A stretch of 64,000 bases of DNA from JAVVRP01 sp036654655 (lineage in GTDB: Bacteria > Bacillota > Clostridia > Christensenellales > UBA1242). The notes below the pieces were generated by a model, which was not told where the DNA came from, did no database searches, and was given only the letters and a program-made list of their open reading frames with translations. Shown here piece by piece: positions 53,487-63,297 of the stretch. The stretch spans positions 1 through 64,000 of the forward strand of contig JAVVRP010000003.1 of NCBI GenBank assembly GCA_036654655.1, in the 5' to 3' direction. Numbering within the stretch: the first letter of the stretch is position 1; each line of letters begins with the position of its first letter. A program made the translations under genes and the position numbers.

Positions 53487-54167
53487 GTGAAAACAAAATT
53501 TTTTGCACTTGTTTGCATATTGTGCAGTTTTTTTATGTTTGATGGAGAGGTTTTTGCAAGTTCTTTGCCTAACAGAATTTCTGTTGTTCAAAATTATGCA
53601 AAAGTGTATGAAAGTTGTGATGGCACAAGCAAGGTTGTTGGCAGATTGGAGTTTTCACAAGAAGCAAATGTGCTTGGCAGTGGAAAGTGGAATAACTTTG
53701 TTCTTTTAAAAATTCAAAAAAATAATTTAAAAGGTTGGATTTTTGAAGCATGTGCAATTGATGTTCAGGATGATATTTCACCATCGCCAATTTTAGATAC
53801 AAACGGGGAGGTTAAAACTGCAACATATCAGTACATAAAACAGGGGCAGGAATTTGTGAAAACTTTTAATGCTGTTGAAGTTGGTTGCAAAGTAAAAGTT
53901 ATTAACGGGTGGGAAAGCGAAGGCGATTATAAATGTGTACAAATGGAGTTTGAAGGTAAAATTATAACTTGTTATTTACAAAAATCAACAATAAAAATTT
54001 ATGGATTTACATCAAACTTTAAACTTGCTTTTTCATTAATTATTGCGCTGGTCGGAATTATCACTTTGTTATTTGGAGTTTCAAGTGTAAAAAAACTTAA
54101 AGCAAAAAGGTTAAAAAAACAGCAAAAAAAACAAGAAAAAATTGTAATTTTAAATAAAAAAAATTAA
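53487..54167 (+). CDS. Membrane-anchored SH3-like protein
   Basis: 226 residues. Signal segment (FFALVCILCSFFMF), a bacterial SH3-like domain (~30-95, VVQNYAKVYESCDGTSKVVG, then LKGWIFEACAI), a further beta-rich stretch, a C-terminal membrane helix (AFSLIIALVGIITLLFGVSS) and a Lys-rich cytoplasmic tail. Probably binds cell wall. The start GTG 53487 has no ribosome site and sits at the predicted transcription start. Precedes prfB by 13 bp. Confidence 0.65.
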   Translation: MKTKFFALVCILCSFFMFDGEVFASSLPNRISVVQNYAKVYESCDGTSKVVGRLEFSQEANVLGSGKWNNFVLLKIQKNNLKGWIFEACAIDVQDDISPSPILDTNGEVKTATYQYIKQGQEFVKTFNAVEVGCKVKVINGWESEGDYKCVQMEFEGKIITCYLQKSTIKIYGFTSNFKLAFSLIIALVGIITLLFGVSSVKKLKAKRLKKQQKKQEKIVILNKKN

Positions 54168-54180
54168 AGGGAAGTTTGAT

Positions 54181-55276
54181 ATGCTAATTGATAACGTAAA
54201 AATTCATTTTAATGAACTTAAAAAAGACTATAACTTTATTTTGGAGTGTCTTTGACCCAAAAAAACTAAAATTGGAAGAAGAAGAACTTTTAAGCAAACA
54301 AGCCGAAGAAGGCTTTTTTGCCGATGTGCAACTTTCAAAAGTTGTTGGACAAAAGTTAAGAGTTGTTACAGATAAACTTGCAAAATTAAAAAAACTTGGA
54401 AATGAAATTAACGACTTAGAGGCCTTGATTGAACTTACAGAAGAGAGCAATGACGGCTCACTAGATGCAGAACTTCAAAACACATTACAGCATGTTGAAA
54501 AAAAAGTTGAAGAAACAAGGCTGGAAACTCTTTTAAGAGGAAAGTACTCTTTTAATAATGCAATTTTAACACTGCATTCAGGGGCTGGCGGAACAGAATC
54601 ACAGGACTGGACAAGTATGCTTTACAGAATGTATTGTATGTATGCTGAAAATAATGATTTTACTGTTAAAGTTTTGGATATTTTGGAAGGCGAAGAAGCA
54701 GGCTTAAAATCAATAACGTTTATGCTAATTGGAGATAATGCTTACGGTTATCTTAAATGTGAAAAAGGTGTGCATAGGCTTGTAAGAATTTCTCCATTTG
54801 ATGCAAGTGCAAGGCGCCATACAAGTTTTGCAAGTTTGGAAGTTGTTCCAGAAATTTTGGATACAGCCGAAATAGAAATCCGCCCAGAAGATTTAAAAGT
54901 GGACACATATCGTAGTTCGGGGGCTGGTGGTCAGCACGTAAATAAAACAGAAAGCGCCATAAGATTAACGCATATTCCAACAGGAATTGTTGTTTCATGT
55001 CAAACAGAACGTTCTCAAATTCAAAACAGAGAAACAGCAATGGGCATGCTTGCAAGCAAACTTGCAGAACTTAAAGAAGAGCAAGAAATGAAAGAACTTT
55101 CTTCGTTAAGAGGCGAAATTAAAAAAATAGAATGGGGAAGCCAAATTCGTTCATATGTTTTTCATCCATACACATTGGTTAAAGACCATAGAACAAATTT
55201 TGAAAACACAGACATAGAATCTGTTATGAACGGAGATATTCAGCCGTTTATAAACGAATTTTTGAAAAAACAATAA
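54181..55276 (+). CDS. prfB: Peptide chain release factor 2, programmed +1 frameshift
   Basis: Recognises UGA and UAA stop codons. Frame 1 from ATG 54181 runs 24 codons to CTT-TGA-C (54250-54256), with GGAG three bases upstream of CTT; a +1 slip reads GAC CCA AAA onward to 55276, a total of ~364 residues, the normal RF2 length. The SPF tripeptide (RISPFDASAR) that distinguishes RF2 and the catalytic GGQ (SSGAGGQHVNKTESAIR) are present. The frameshift is the classic autoregulation: low RF2 favours slipping. AGGGAAG precedes the ATG. Upstream of tsaD. Confidence 0.95.
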
Positions 55277-55295
55277 TAAGATAAATGGTGAAAAA

Positions 55296-56342
55296 GTGAA
55301 AACATTTGAAGAACTTGGTAAACAAAAAAAGGTAAAGATTTTAGCGATAGAATCTTCATGCGATGAAACAAGTGTTGCTATTGTAGAAAATGGGACAAAA
55401 ATTTTGGGGCATATAATTGCCAGCCAAATTGACATTCACAAACGTTTTGGCGGAGTTGTGCCCGAAGTTGCTTCAAGAAATCACATTAATGCAATTTATT
55501 CGGTTGCACAGCAATGTTTAAAAGAATCAAAGTTGCGTTTAAATCAAATTGATGCGGTTGCAGTTACTTATGGTGCAGGATTAATTGGATGCTTGCTTGT
55601 TGGAACAAGTTTTGCCAAAGGTTTGGCACTCAGTTTAAATGTTCCGCTTTTAGGTGTAAGCCACATAAAAGGCCATATTTCTGCAAATTTTATTTCAAAT
55701 CCAAGCCTAAAACCGCCTTTTGTTTGTTTACTTGTAAGTGGTGGGCACACTGCTGTTGTTGAAGTTAACGATAAATATAAAAACAAATTAATTAGTACAA
55801 CAGTAGATGATGCTTGCGGGGAAGCATTTGACAAAATTGCAAGAGTTTTAGGGCTGGAATATCCGGGTGGGCCAAAACTAGAACGCCTTGCACAAGGAGG
55901 AAATCCCTGTATAGAATTTGTTAAAAAAAATGCATTTGCAAGTGGCAAGAATTTAAGTTTTAGCGGTTTAAAAACTGCTGTAATAAATTATATTCACACT
56001 GCAATTCAGCGCAAAGAAAAAATAAATAATGCAGATATTGCTGCAAGTTTTGAAAAAGCAGTGGTTGTTCCACTTGCTAGCAAGGCCTTGGAACAATGTA
56101 AAATTTCTGGGCTAAAACAACTTGTTGTTGCTGGTGGAGTTGGTGCGAACAAACATTTGCAAAACACATTAAAAGAAATGTGTGAAAAGCACAACATACA
56201 ATTGTTTTTACCAGACATCAAATTATGCACGGATAATGCAGCAATGATTGCTTCGTCTGCATATTTTGAAATGAAGCAAGGAAGAGGCAAAACTAATTTA
56301 GGGCTTGTTACAACTTCTTCTGTGGAGATAGATGATGATTAA
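55296..56342 (+). CDS. tsaD: tRNA N6-threonylcarbamoyltransferase
   Basis: 348 residues, normal length. KVKILAIESSCDETSVAIVE at the N-terminus, VVPEVASRNH, metal-binding HIKGHI, CLLVSGGHTAVVE and VDDACGEAFDKIAR are diagnostic of TsaD/Gcp, which makes t6A37 on ANN-decoding tRNAs with TsaB and TsaE. GTG start at 55296, weak ribosome site; 19 bp after prfB. Confidence 0.95.
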   Translation: MKTFEELGKQKKVKILAIESSCDETSVAIVENGTKILGHIIASQIDIHKRFGGVVPEVASRNHINAIYSVAQQCLKESKLRLNQIDAVAVTYGAGLIGCLLVGTSFAKGLALSLNVPLLGVSHIKGHISANFISNPSLKPPFVCLLVSGGHTAVVEVNDKYKNKLISTTVDDACGEAFDKIARVLGLEYPGGPKLERLAQGGNPCIEFVKKNAFASGKNLSFSGLKTAVINYIHTAIQRKEKINNADIAASFEKAVVVPLASKALEQCKISGLKQLVVAGGVGANKHLQNTLKEMCEKHNIQLFLPDIKLCTDNAAMIASSAYFEMKQGRGKTNLGLVTTSSVEIDDD

Positions 56343-56372
56343 TTATTTTGATTTAAAAAAGAGGGTTGCAAT

Positions 56373-59300
56373 ATGATTGATGTTGTTGCATCGCAGTCAC
56401 TTTTTTCTGCATCAAAAAAAGCAATTCAAAAAATTAAACCATTTGTAAATGATTTAAAAACTGAAATTTGTGTTATTGTTCCAGACAGGTTTTCATTAAT
56501 TTGTGAAAAAACAATTATGGATGTTTGCAATGTGTCGGCTGTTTTTAATGTAAATGTTATGGGAATAACAAGGTTGGCGGATAAAATTGTTTCGCAGTCA
56601 CAACTAAATCCAATTATTGTTTCAAAACAGCAGGGGATATTACTGGTTAGAAAATCAATCTTAAATGTGTACAAAAAATTTGTATGCTTTAAAAAAAATC
56701 TTTCACCAAGTTTTTGTGAAGAAATTTTTGCAAGCATTTCACAATTAAAAGCAAATTTAATTAGCCCAGAAACTTTAAAACAAGAAATAAAAAACGAAAA
56801 GGCTTTAAGCAAAAAACTTTTTGACCTTGCAACAATTTATCAAGAATATCAACTCCAACTTGCAGGCAGATTTGATGCATGTGAATTTTTAACACTGTCG
56901 GAAACCTTGTTAAAAAATACCCAAAATTTAAATAACACAATTTTAATTTTTTGTGGTTTTGACGCAATAACAAAACAAGTTTTTTCATTTATTTCCGCAT
57001 TGGAAAAAAAAGTTAAACAAATTGTTGTTGCAATTTCAAAAGCAAAGCGTCAATCAAATCAATACATATATGAAAATTCTATTTTGGATAAAATTTTATT
57101 ATTGTCAAAAAACAATAATGTGCAAGTAAATTTTGAAGACCATGATGCTGAGTTTAATGAATTTCAAAAAAATATTTTAAACTGTGCATTTTCTAACAAA
57201 AGGCAAATTTTAAAAAATTTAAAGCAACAAATATTTGTTTCAAATTGCAAAACAGCGGATGACGAAGTTTTGTGTGTTGCAAAACAAATTAAAAAATTGT
57301 TAATGCAAAACAACAAGTTTTCAAACATATCCATTTGTTGTAATTTACAAAAATATAATTCAAAAATAGAACGAATTTTTAAGCAAGAAAACTATTCGTA
57401 TTTTATTGACAATTCTCAAAATTTTGCATCTTCAAGCTTGGGACTTTTTATTAAAAAAATATTTAATTTTTTTATATTTCAAAGTAAAGAAAATTTATTT
57501 GAAATATTAAAAAGTAATTTTATTAAAATTGATAAAAATATAATATTTGATTATGAAAATTATTTATTAAAAACAAAAATAAACTTATTTGATAATGAAT
57601 TTATTAATATAAGTAATGAATTAAATATAAAAATAACCAATCTAATTAAATTTAATATTAATAATGCGCAAAATAGCAGTTTTAATTATATTAATAATTT
57701 AATTAATAGTGAATATAAAATTAATTTAGAACAAATTAAAAAAATGGAAATAATTAAACTTAATATTGTTTTAAAATATTTTGAAAATATAATATTAAAA
57801 ATTAATGAAAAAAATTCAATTAACTTTTATTGTGAAATAATAAATGAATTATTTAATTTTTTTGAAATTGAAAACTTGCTCATAAACAACGCAATTGAGT
57901 TTGAAAAAAGATTGTTATTAAAAGAACAAAAAATTACAATGCAACTTTTTTCTGTAATGCAAAATATTTTGCAATCATTTAAAATAATTGATGAAAATAT
58001 TTCGCTTTCAGAGTTTAATGAAAATTTAAAAATGCTGTTTGAAAAATTTGATATTTCAAGCGTTCCAGTTTCTTCGGACAGTATTTTTGTGGGAGATGTT
58101 TCTGCAAGTTTTTTTGAGGAGCGTGATTTTGTTTTTGTGCTTGGCGCAAATTCAAATGAATTGCCAAATGTAATTGCGGACACGGGCGTTATTTCAGATT
58201 TGGACCAACAAAAATCTAGCATTGTGTTAGAGCCAACAATTCAAACATTGGCAAAAAGAAATAGATTTAAACTATTTGAAGTTTTGTTAAAAGCAAAACA
58301 GGCAATTTTTATTTCTCATGCAACAGTCGGTGATGACGGCAAAAATTTGGAACTTTCAAATTTTGCAAGCGGATTGGTTGCACAATTTTTGGATCAAAAT
58401 GGGAATGAATTTCCTGTTCATGAAACAGTGTATGACACAATTTTTGGATCAGATTGCACAGCGGAAAAAAATGCCGAAAAACTTGCATATGTTGCAATGT
58501 CTAAAAACGAGGCAAAATTATTTTTACAAAAAGTAAAAAAAGAAAATGGATTAAACCATGTTCAAACAGCAATTACTGACGCAATTAAAACTGTTGAACC
58601 CAATTTTAGGCAAGTGGAAAAGTTAGAGTTGCCGTGCAAAATTTCTGTTGACGCAAAATTATTGTTTTTTGCAAAAAATCAAACAAAAATAAGCCAAATA
58701 GAAACATATTGCACTTGTCCATTTAAGCATTTTGTTCAGTATGGCTTAAAATTATGCGAAAGTGAAACAGTTGATATGGATTTAAAAAAACTTGGAATCT
58801 TTTTGCACGCTGTTGCAGAAAGATTTTTAAAGCAAAACAAAAATGTGGACAACTTGTCAATTAACGAAATTGAAGGTAGAGCGGTAAAAGTTTTTGAAGA
58901 AGTTTGTGGCGAATTTGAATTTTTTAAAGGAAAATGTGAAAAAAGTTTTAATCAAGCATTAAAAAATGATACAATTTCATTATGTAAGGCAATAAGTTAT
59001 CAAATTTTTAAAAGTGATTTTAAACCAGAATTTTTGGAAGTAAATTTTTTTGATAATTCACAAATAAAGCCAATTCAAATTGACAGTTTCAGCCTTGTTG
59101 GAAAAATTGATAGAGTTGATGTTTGTGGCGATTATTTTTGTGTGATAGACTATAAATCTGGAAACGTTGCAAATAAAATAAAATTTTCTGCAATTGCAAT
59201 GGGAACCGAAATACAGTTGTATATATATCAGCGTGCTGTTGAAAAAAGTTTGCAAAAGCATCCTGCTGGTGATTTTTTGTTTCCAATAAAAAACACTTTT

Positions 59301-59711
59301 TGTGATGAAAAAAATATTCCATACAAAATGTGTGGTTATTTAACAGACAATGCAGAACTTTCGCAAAAAATGGATAAAACATTATGTGAAGAAAATTGTA
59401 AAAGTAATTTAATTCCTGTAACGCTTACGTTTGGTTCAAAAAAAATAAAGGTTGCAAAGGTTTGGAAATTTCCAAATGTGATTAACCAAAATGACTTTGG
59501 AAAACTGGCAGATTATTCAATTCAAATTGCAAGCAACGCAATAAATGAATCTTTACAGGGGTTTATTTTGCCAAGCCCTGTTTTTAAAGCCTGTAAAAAT
59601 TGCACCTATAAAAATATGTGCGGATTTTGTGAAACCATTGAAAACTCTGTTAGAGAAGTTTTAAACGGCAATGTTTCCGATATTTTGGAGGTGATGAATG
59701 AATCCAAATAA
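56373..59711 (+). CDS. addB: AddB subunit of the AddAB helicase-nuclease
   Basis: 1,112 residues. C-terminal RecB-type nuclease (GKIDRVDVCGDYFCVIDYKS) with the iron-sulfur cysteines (TYCTCPFKHF; FKACKNCTYKNMCGFC) identifies AddB. With AddA it processes DNA ends for recombination. The N-terminus (VVASQSLFSASKKAIQKI) lacks the GxxGSGKT Walker A of many AddB proteins. Residues ~360-520 are Asn/Ile/Lys-rich and the DNA there is nearly all A/T. GAGGG precedes ATG 56373. Overlaps addA by 14 nt. Confidence 0.9.
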   Translation: MIDVVASQSLFSASKKAIQKIKPFVNDLKTEICVIVPDRFSLICEKTIMDVCNVSAVFNVNVMGITRLADKIVSQSQLNPIIVSKQQGILLVRKSILNVYKKFVCFKKNLSPSFCEEIFASISQLKANLISPETLKQEIKNEKALSKKLFDLATIYQEYQLQLAGRFDACEFLTLSETLLKNTQNLNNTILIFCGFDAITKQVFSFISALEKKVKQIVVAISKAKRQSNQYIYENSILDKILLLSKNNNVQVNFEDHDAEFNEFQKNILNCAFSNKRQILKNLKQQIFVSNCKTADDEVLCVAKQIKKLLMQNNKFSNISICCNLQKYNSKIERIFKQENYSYFIDNSQNFASSSLGLFIKKIFNFFIFQSKENLFEILKSNFIKIDKNIIFDYENYLLKTKINLFDNEFINISNELNIKITNLIKFNINNAQNSSFNYINNLINSEYKINLEQIKKMEIIKLNIVLKYFENIILKINEKNSINFYCEIINELFNFFEIENLLINNAIEFEKRLLLKEQKITMQLFSVMQNILQSFKIIDENISLSEFNENLKMLFEKFDISSVPVSSDSIFVGDVSASFFEERDFVFVLGANSNELPNVIADTGVISDLDQQKSSIVLEPTIQTLAKRNRFKLFEVLLKAKQAIFISHATVGDDGKNLELSNFASGLVAQFLDQNGNEFPVHETVYDTIFGSDCTAEKNAEKLAYVAMSKNEAKLFLQKVKKENGLNHVQTAITDAIKTVEPNFRQVEKLELPCKISVDAKLLFFAKNQTKISQIETYCTCPFKHFVQYGLKLCESETVDMDLKKLGIFLHAVAERFLKQNKNVDNLSINEIEGRAVKVFEEVCGEFEFFKGKCEKSFNQALKNDTISLCKAISYQIFKSDFKPEFLEVNFFDNSQIKPIQIDSFSLVGKIDRVDVCGDYFCVIDYKSGNVANKIKFSAIAMGTEIQLYIYQRAVEKSLQKHPAGDFLFPIKNTFCDEKNIPYKMCGYLTDNAELSQKMDKTLCEENCKSNLIPVTLTFGSKKIKVAKVWKFPNVINQNDFGKLADYSIQIASNAINESLQGFILPSPVFKACKNCTYKNMCGFCETIENSVREVLNGNVSDILEVMNESK

Positions 59712-62700
59712 AGAACAACAAAAGTTAATTGATGCAGAAGGAAACACAATTGTTTCTGCAAGTGCCGGTAGCGGAAAAACAAGCACAATAGTTGCAAAAA
59801 TTATTAAAATATTAAAAGAAAAAAAAGCAAAAATTAATGAATTGTTGGTGCTTACTTACACCAATTCTGCAAGTGCGGAAATGAAGTCCAGGCTGGAAAA
59901 AGAATTAAGTGCAGACGAAAATTTGCAAGAAGAATTGGAAAAGTTGCAAATGTCGGACATCTGCACGTTTCATAGTTTTTGCCAAAAAATTGTTAAGCGC
60001 AATTTTTTTGTTACTGGAAAAAATCCAAATTTTGAAATAGCGTCGCAAGAAATGTGTAAACAAATGATGGGAATTTCTGCCGACAGAGCAATTTTTAATA
60101 TGGAAAATAACAGCCCCGAAGATTTGCTTTATTTAATAGAAATTTTTGGCAAAAATGAAAAGTATTTAAATATAAAAAATAATATATTTAAAATATTTAA
60201 TTATCAAAATCAAATTTTAAATATTGATTGGCAAAAACAAACCACAGAATTGTGTTTTAATAATTTAACATGTGAAGATATTTTAAATGAAAATTTAATT
60301 AACAAAATTAACAAATATATTGGAGAGTTTAATTATTTAATTAATATTGCAAATGAAACAGATAACAAAGAATATATTATTTATTTAAATAATTTATTAT
60401 CCAATTTGTCAAAAATAACAATTAAAAACACATTTTTAATTAATTTAATTGAAATTTTTAATTTATCTTTTGATATTTTAAAAAATAATTCAACAGATCT
60501 TTATACAAAAATATTTAATGTTAGGGAAGGATTAAAAAAAAATATTGAAGAATTAAATAAAAAAAAATTATATGAAAAGGATAAAATCTTGCAATCATAT
60601 TTTAATTGTAAAAAATTGACAGATATTTTATTTAATTTAAAAGACTTGTTTGCAAAGGAATATCAAAAAGAAAAAAATGTTCACAATGTTATGGATTTTT
60701 TTGACCTAGAAAAAAACACGTTAGAAATTTTGGAAAATGATGAATTATGTTTAGAATTAAAACAGTATTACAAATATATTTTTATTGATGAATTTCAAGA
60801 CGCAAATGAAATTCAGGAAAAAATATTGCAAAAATTAGAAAATGGATTTAACAGAATTATGGTGGGAGATGTTAAACAATGCATATATGCTTTCAGGCAA
60901 TCTAACCCGCAAATATTTTTGGATAAAATGAATGAATTTGAAAATAAGCCCAATTCACAAGTAATTTGCTTAAAACAAAATTTTAGAAGCCATCAGCATA
61001 TTTTGGAATTTGTTAACAAAACTTTTTCGGCAATAATGACGGAACAAACAACGGGAATAAATTACAAAAATTTTTCACTTATGGAATGCGGAGAAAAATT
61101 TTTGGAAGCGGATTTATCACCCAAAGTGCAAATAAATTTAATTGAAGAATTTTTGGAAAAAGCAAATAAATTAAACAAAGTTTATTCTGTTATGGATGCA
61201 ACAAATGTAAAAAGGATTTCATCTGCGGAAAAAGAAGCAATGCTTGTTGCCCAACGAATTTTAAGTTTGGTTGGCTCAAAGATATATGATGCTAAAAATA
61301 AAAATTTTAGGGAACTTAAATTTTGTGATTTTTGTGTGCTAATGCGAAAGCGCGGTCCGTTTTTTGAAAAATTTATTTCAAAACTTGCAAGTTTGGGAAT
61401 TCCTACTGCGGGTTCAACTTCAAACAAACTTTTTGAAGAAGACGAATGTGCGGTGCTTATAAATTTGCTTATGCTAGCGTCAAACCCAAACAATGATCTT
61501 GCACTTGCCACAGTGCTTTTAAGGCTGTGCAACTTTAATGTGGATGAACTAGCACAAATTAGATTGGCATTTATGGGTGAGCGTTTTTTCTTTTCTGCAT
61601 GCAAAAAATATTCATGTGAAAAAGCAGACAACATTTCAAAAAAACTTATTGATTTTTATTCTTTTATTAATGAGTTTAGATTTAGAACTTTGGAAATTAA
61701 TATTTATTCTGCATTGTTATTTGCAAATGAGCAAAAACAAATTATTAACAAGTTTTTGGCATATGACAATGGTGAAATAAAAATGCAAAATATAGAAAGT
61801 TTTTTTAATTATTTTGCAAATAATGATATAACATTAACAGAATTTTTAAATAATTTTGAAGTGCTTTCGCCAACGTCACCTAACTTTTGTTCAGATTCAA
61901 ATGTTGTTGTTGTGTCCACAATGCATTCTAGCAAAGGCTTGGAATTTCCAGTGGTTTTTTTGTGCAATTTAGAGGCAGAATTTTACACAGATGACCATTC
62001 TCGTGAAATAAGGCTTAGTAAAGTGCTTGGGCTTGTAACGCAAGATTTTGACATGTTAACAAAAACAAAATCAACATCAATATTTTATGAGGCGTCCAAA
62101 ATATTGCAAAATAAAGAAGAGTACGCAGAGCGCGTCAGGCTTTTATATGTTGCGTTTACGCGCGCAATAAATAGGCTAGAACTTGTTGGAACCTTAAATT
62201 TTGATGGCATAAAAAAAGTTAAAATTGAAACGCCAAAATCATATACTGATATGATTCTTTCTGCATTTTCTTATGAGGAACTAGAAAACATTCAAAATAA
62301 AATTGATTTTAAAACAAATTGTTTTGAGGTTAATATAACAAAAAATAATGATTTTGATTTTAAAAATATTTCAAAAGTTGCCAACAATGGTTATCAATAT
62401 GTGGATAACTCAGAATTAATTAAAACTTTAAAATTTGAATATCCATTTAAAGATAGCACAAAGGTTGCATATAAAAATTCAGTTTCGGCGCTTGTAAGTG
62501 AAGATTATTTTTCCAACAAAAATTATATCCCAAAAACACTAACAACCATTGAACATTTGCAAAATATTGAAAAAAGTGATGTTGGAATTGCGTATCATAA
62601 AATATTTGAAATTTGTAATTTTGAAAAAACAAATTCAATTGAAGATGTTGATAAACTGTTAAAAAATCTTGAAGAAAGTAATGTTTTTCCAAAATTAATA

Positions 62701-63063
62701 ATTTCTCAAATTTCTGCTCAAAAAGTGTGGAAAGTTGTTGAACTTTGCAAGCCAATTATTTGTGGAAAAAAGTTTTTTAAAGAAAAAAAATTTATTTTAA
62801 AAGTTTTGCACAATTCTGTTGTTGAAAATGGTGTTGCTGACCAGGTTTTAATTCAAGGCATAATTGATCTTTTTGTGTTTGATAAAACAATTACTTTAAT
62901 TGATTACAAATTAACCAATTTAAGTGAGGAGTTAATAATTGAAAAATACAAAAAGCAAATTGAATTATATAAAATTGCGTTGGAAGGCGCGTTTTGCAAA
63001 AAAGTTGAAAACGCTTTTGTTGTTGATATTAACAAAGGTAAATTAATTAAGTTTAATTTATAA
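59698..63063 (+). CDS. addA: AddA subunit of the AddAB helicase-nuclease
   Basis: 1,121 residues. UvrD-type helicase motifs: Walker A ASAGSGKT at ~20, FIDEFQDANEIQ, KQCIYAFRQSNP, STMHSSKGLEFPVVFLCNLE, LLYVAFTRAINRLELVG. C-terminal nuclease QGIIDLFVFDKTITLIDYK. It unwinds and trims double-strand ends. GGAGGTG lies five bases before ATG 59698, which is inside the end of addB, so translation is coupled. Residues ~150-350 are AT-rich/Asn-rich like the insert in addB. Confidence 0.93.
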   Translation: MNPNKEQQKLIDAEGNTIVSASAGSGKTSTIVAKIIKILKEKKAKINELLVLTYTNSASAEMKSRLEKELSADENLQEELEKLQMSDICTFHSFCQKIVKRNFFVTGKNPNFEIASQEMCKQMMGISADRAIFNMENNSPEDLLYLIEIFGKNEKYLNIKNNIFKIFNYQNQILNIDWQKQTTELCFNNLTCEDILNENLINKINKYIGEFNYLINIANETDNKEYIIYLNNLLSNLSKITIKNTFLINLIEIFNLSFDILKNNSTDLYTKIFNVREGLKKNIEELNKKKLYEKDKILQSYFNCKKLTDILFNLKDLFAKEYQKEKNVHNVMDFFDLEKNTLEILENDELCLELKQYYKYIFIDEFQDANEIQEKILQKLENGFNRIMVGDVKQCIYAFRQSNPQIFLDKMNEFENKPNSQVICLKQNFRSHQHILEFVNKTFSAIMTEQTTGINYKNFSLMECGEKFLEADLSPKVQINLIEEFLEKANKLNKVYSVMDATNVKRISSAEKEAMLVAQRILSLVGSKIYDAKNKNFRELKFCDFCVLMRKRGPFFEKFISKLASLGIPTAGSTSNKLFEEDECAVLINLLMLASNPNNDLALATVLLRLCNFNVDELAQIRLAFMGERFFFSACKKYSCEKADNISKKLIDFYSFINEFRFRTLEINIYSALLFANEQKQIINKFLAYDNGEIKMQNIESFFNYFANNDITLTEFLNNFEVLSPTSPNFCSDSNVVVVSTMHSSKGLEFPVVFLCNLEAEFYTDDHSREIRLSKVLGLVTQDFDMLTKTKSTSIFYEASKILQNKEEYAERVRLLYVAFTRAINRLELVGTLNFDGIKKVKIETPKSYTDMILSAFSYEELENIQNKIDFKTNCFEVNITKNNDFDFKNISKVANNGYQYVDNSELIKTLKFEYPFKDSTKVAYKNSVSALVSEDYFSNKNYIPKTLTTIEHLQNIEKSDVGIAYHKIFEICNFEKTNSIEDVDKLLKNLEESNVFPKLIISQISAQKVWKVVELCKPIICGKKFFKEKKFILKVLHNSVVENGVADQVLIQGIIDLFVFDKTITLIDYKLTNLSEELIIEKYKKQIELYKIALEGAFCKKVENAFVVDINKGKLIKFNL

Positions 63064-63094
63064 TAATTAAATTGTTATAGTATATTTATGCATA

Positions 63095-63151
63095 AAAAAC
63101 ACATAATAAAACAAATATTATTAACATAAATCCGTTTGGTTATGCGTTTTT
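63095..63151 (+). terminator. Possible terminator after addA
   Basis: AAAAACACATAA (63095-63106) pairs with TTATGCGTTTTT (63140-63151) with one mismatch across a 33-base loop, ending in five T. Long loop makes it uncertain. Confidence 0.35.
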
Positions 63152-63258
63152 AATAATTTTAATTACAATTAAATTTATTATGTTGCAAAATTAATTAAAA
63201 AATATTAAAAATAATTAAAATATATGTTAAATTATTAGTTAATTATTTTTAGTTGTGA

Positions 63259-63264
63259 TATAAT
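63259..63264 (+). promoter_or_regulatory. Extended -10 of the last gene
   Basis: TGA-TATAAT, 33 bp before ATG 63298; no clear -35. Confidence 0.45.
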
Positions 63265-63297
63265 AAAGAATAAATTAATATCAAAAGGGGAATGTAA

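Noticed and set aside
54181..55276. prfB as a frameshift pseudogene
   Set aside because: The CTT-TGA-C site with upstream SD-like GGAG is the known programmed frameshift and the rest is intact.
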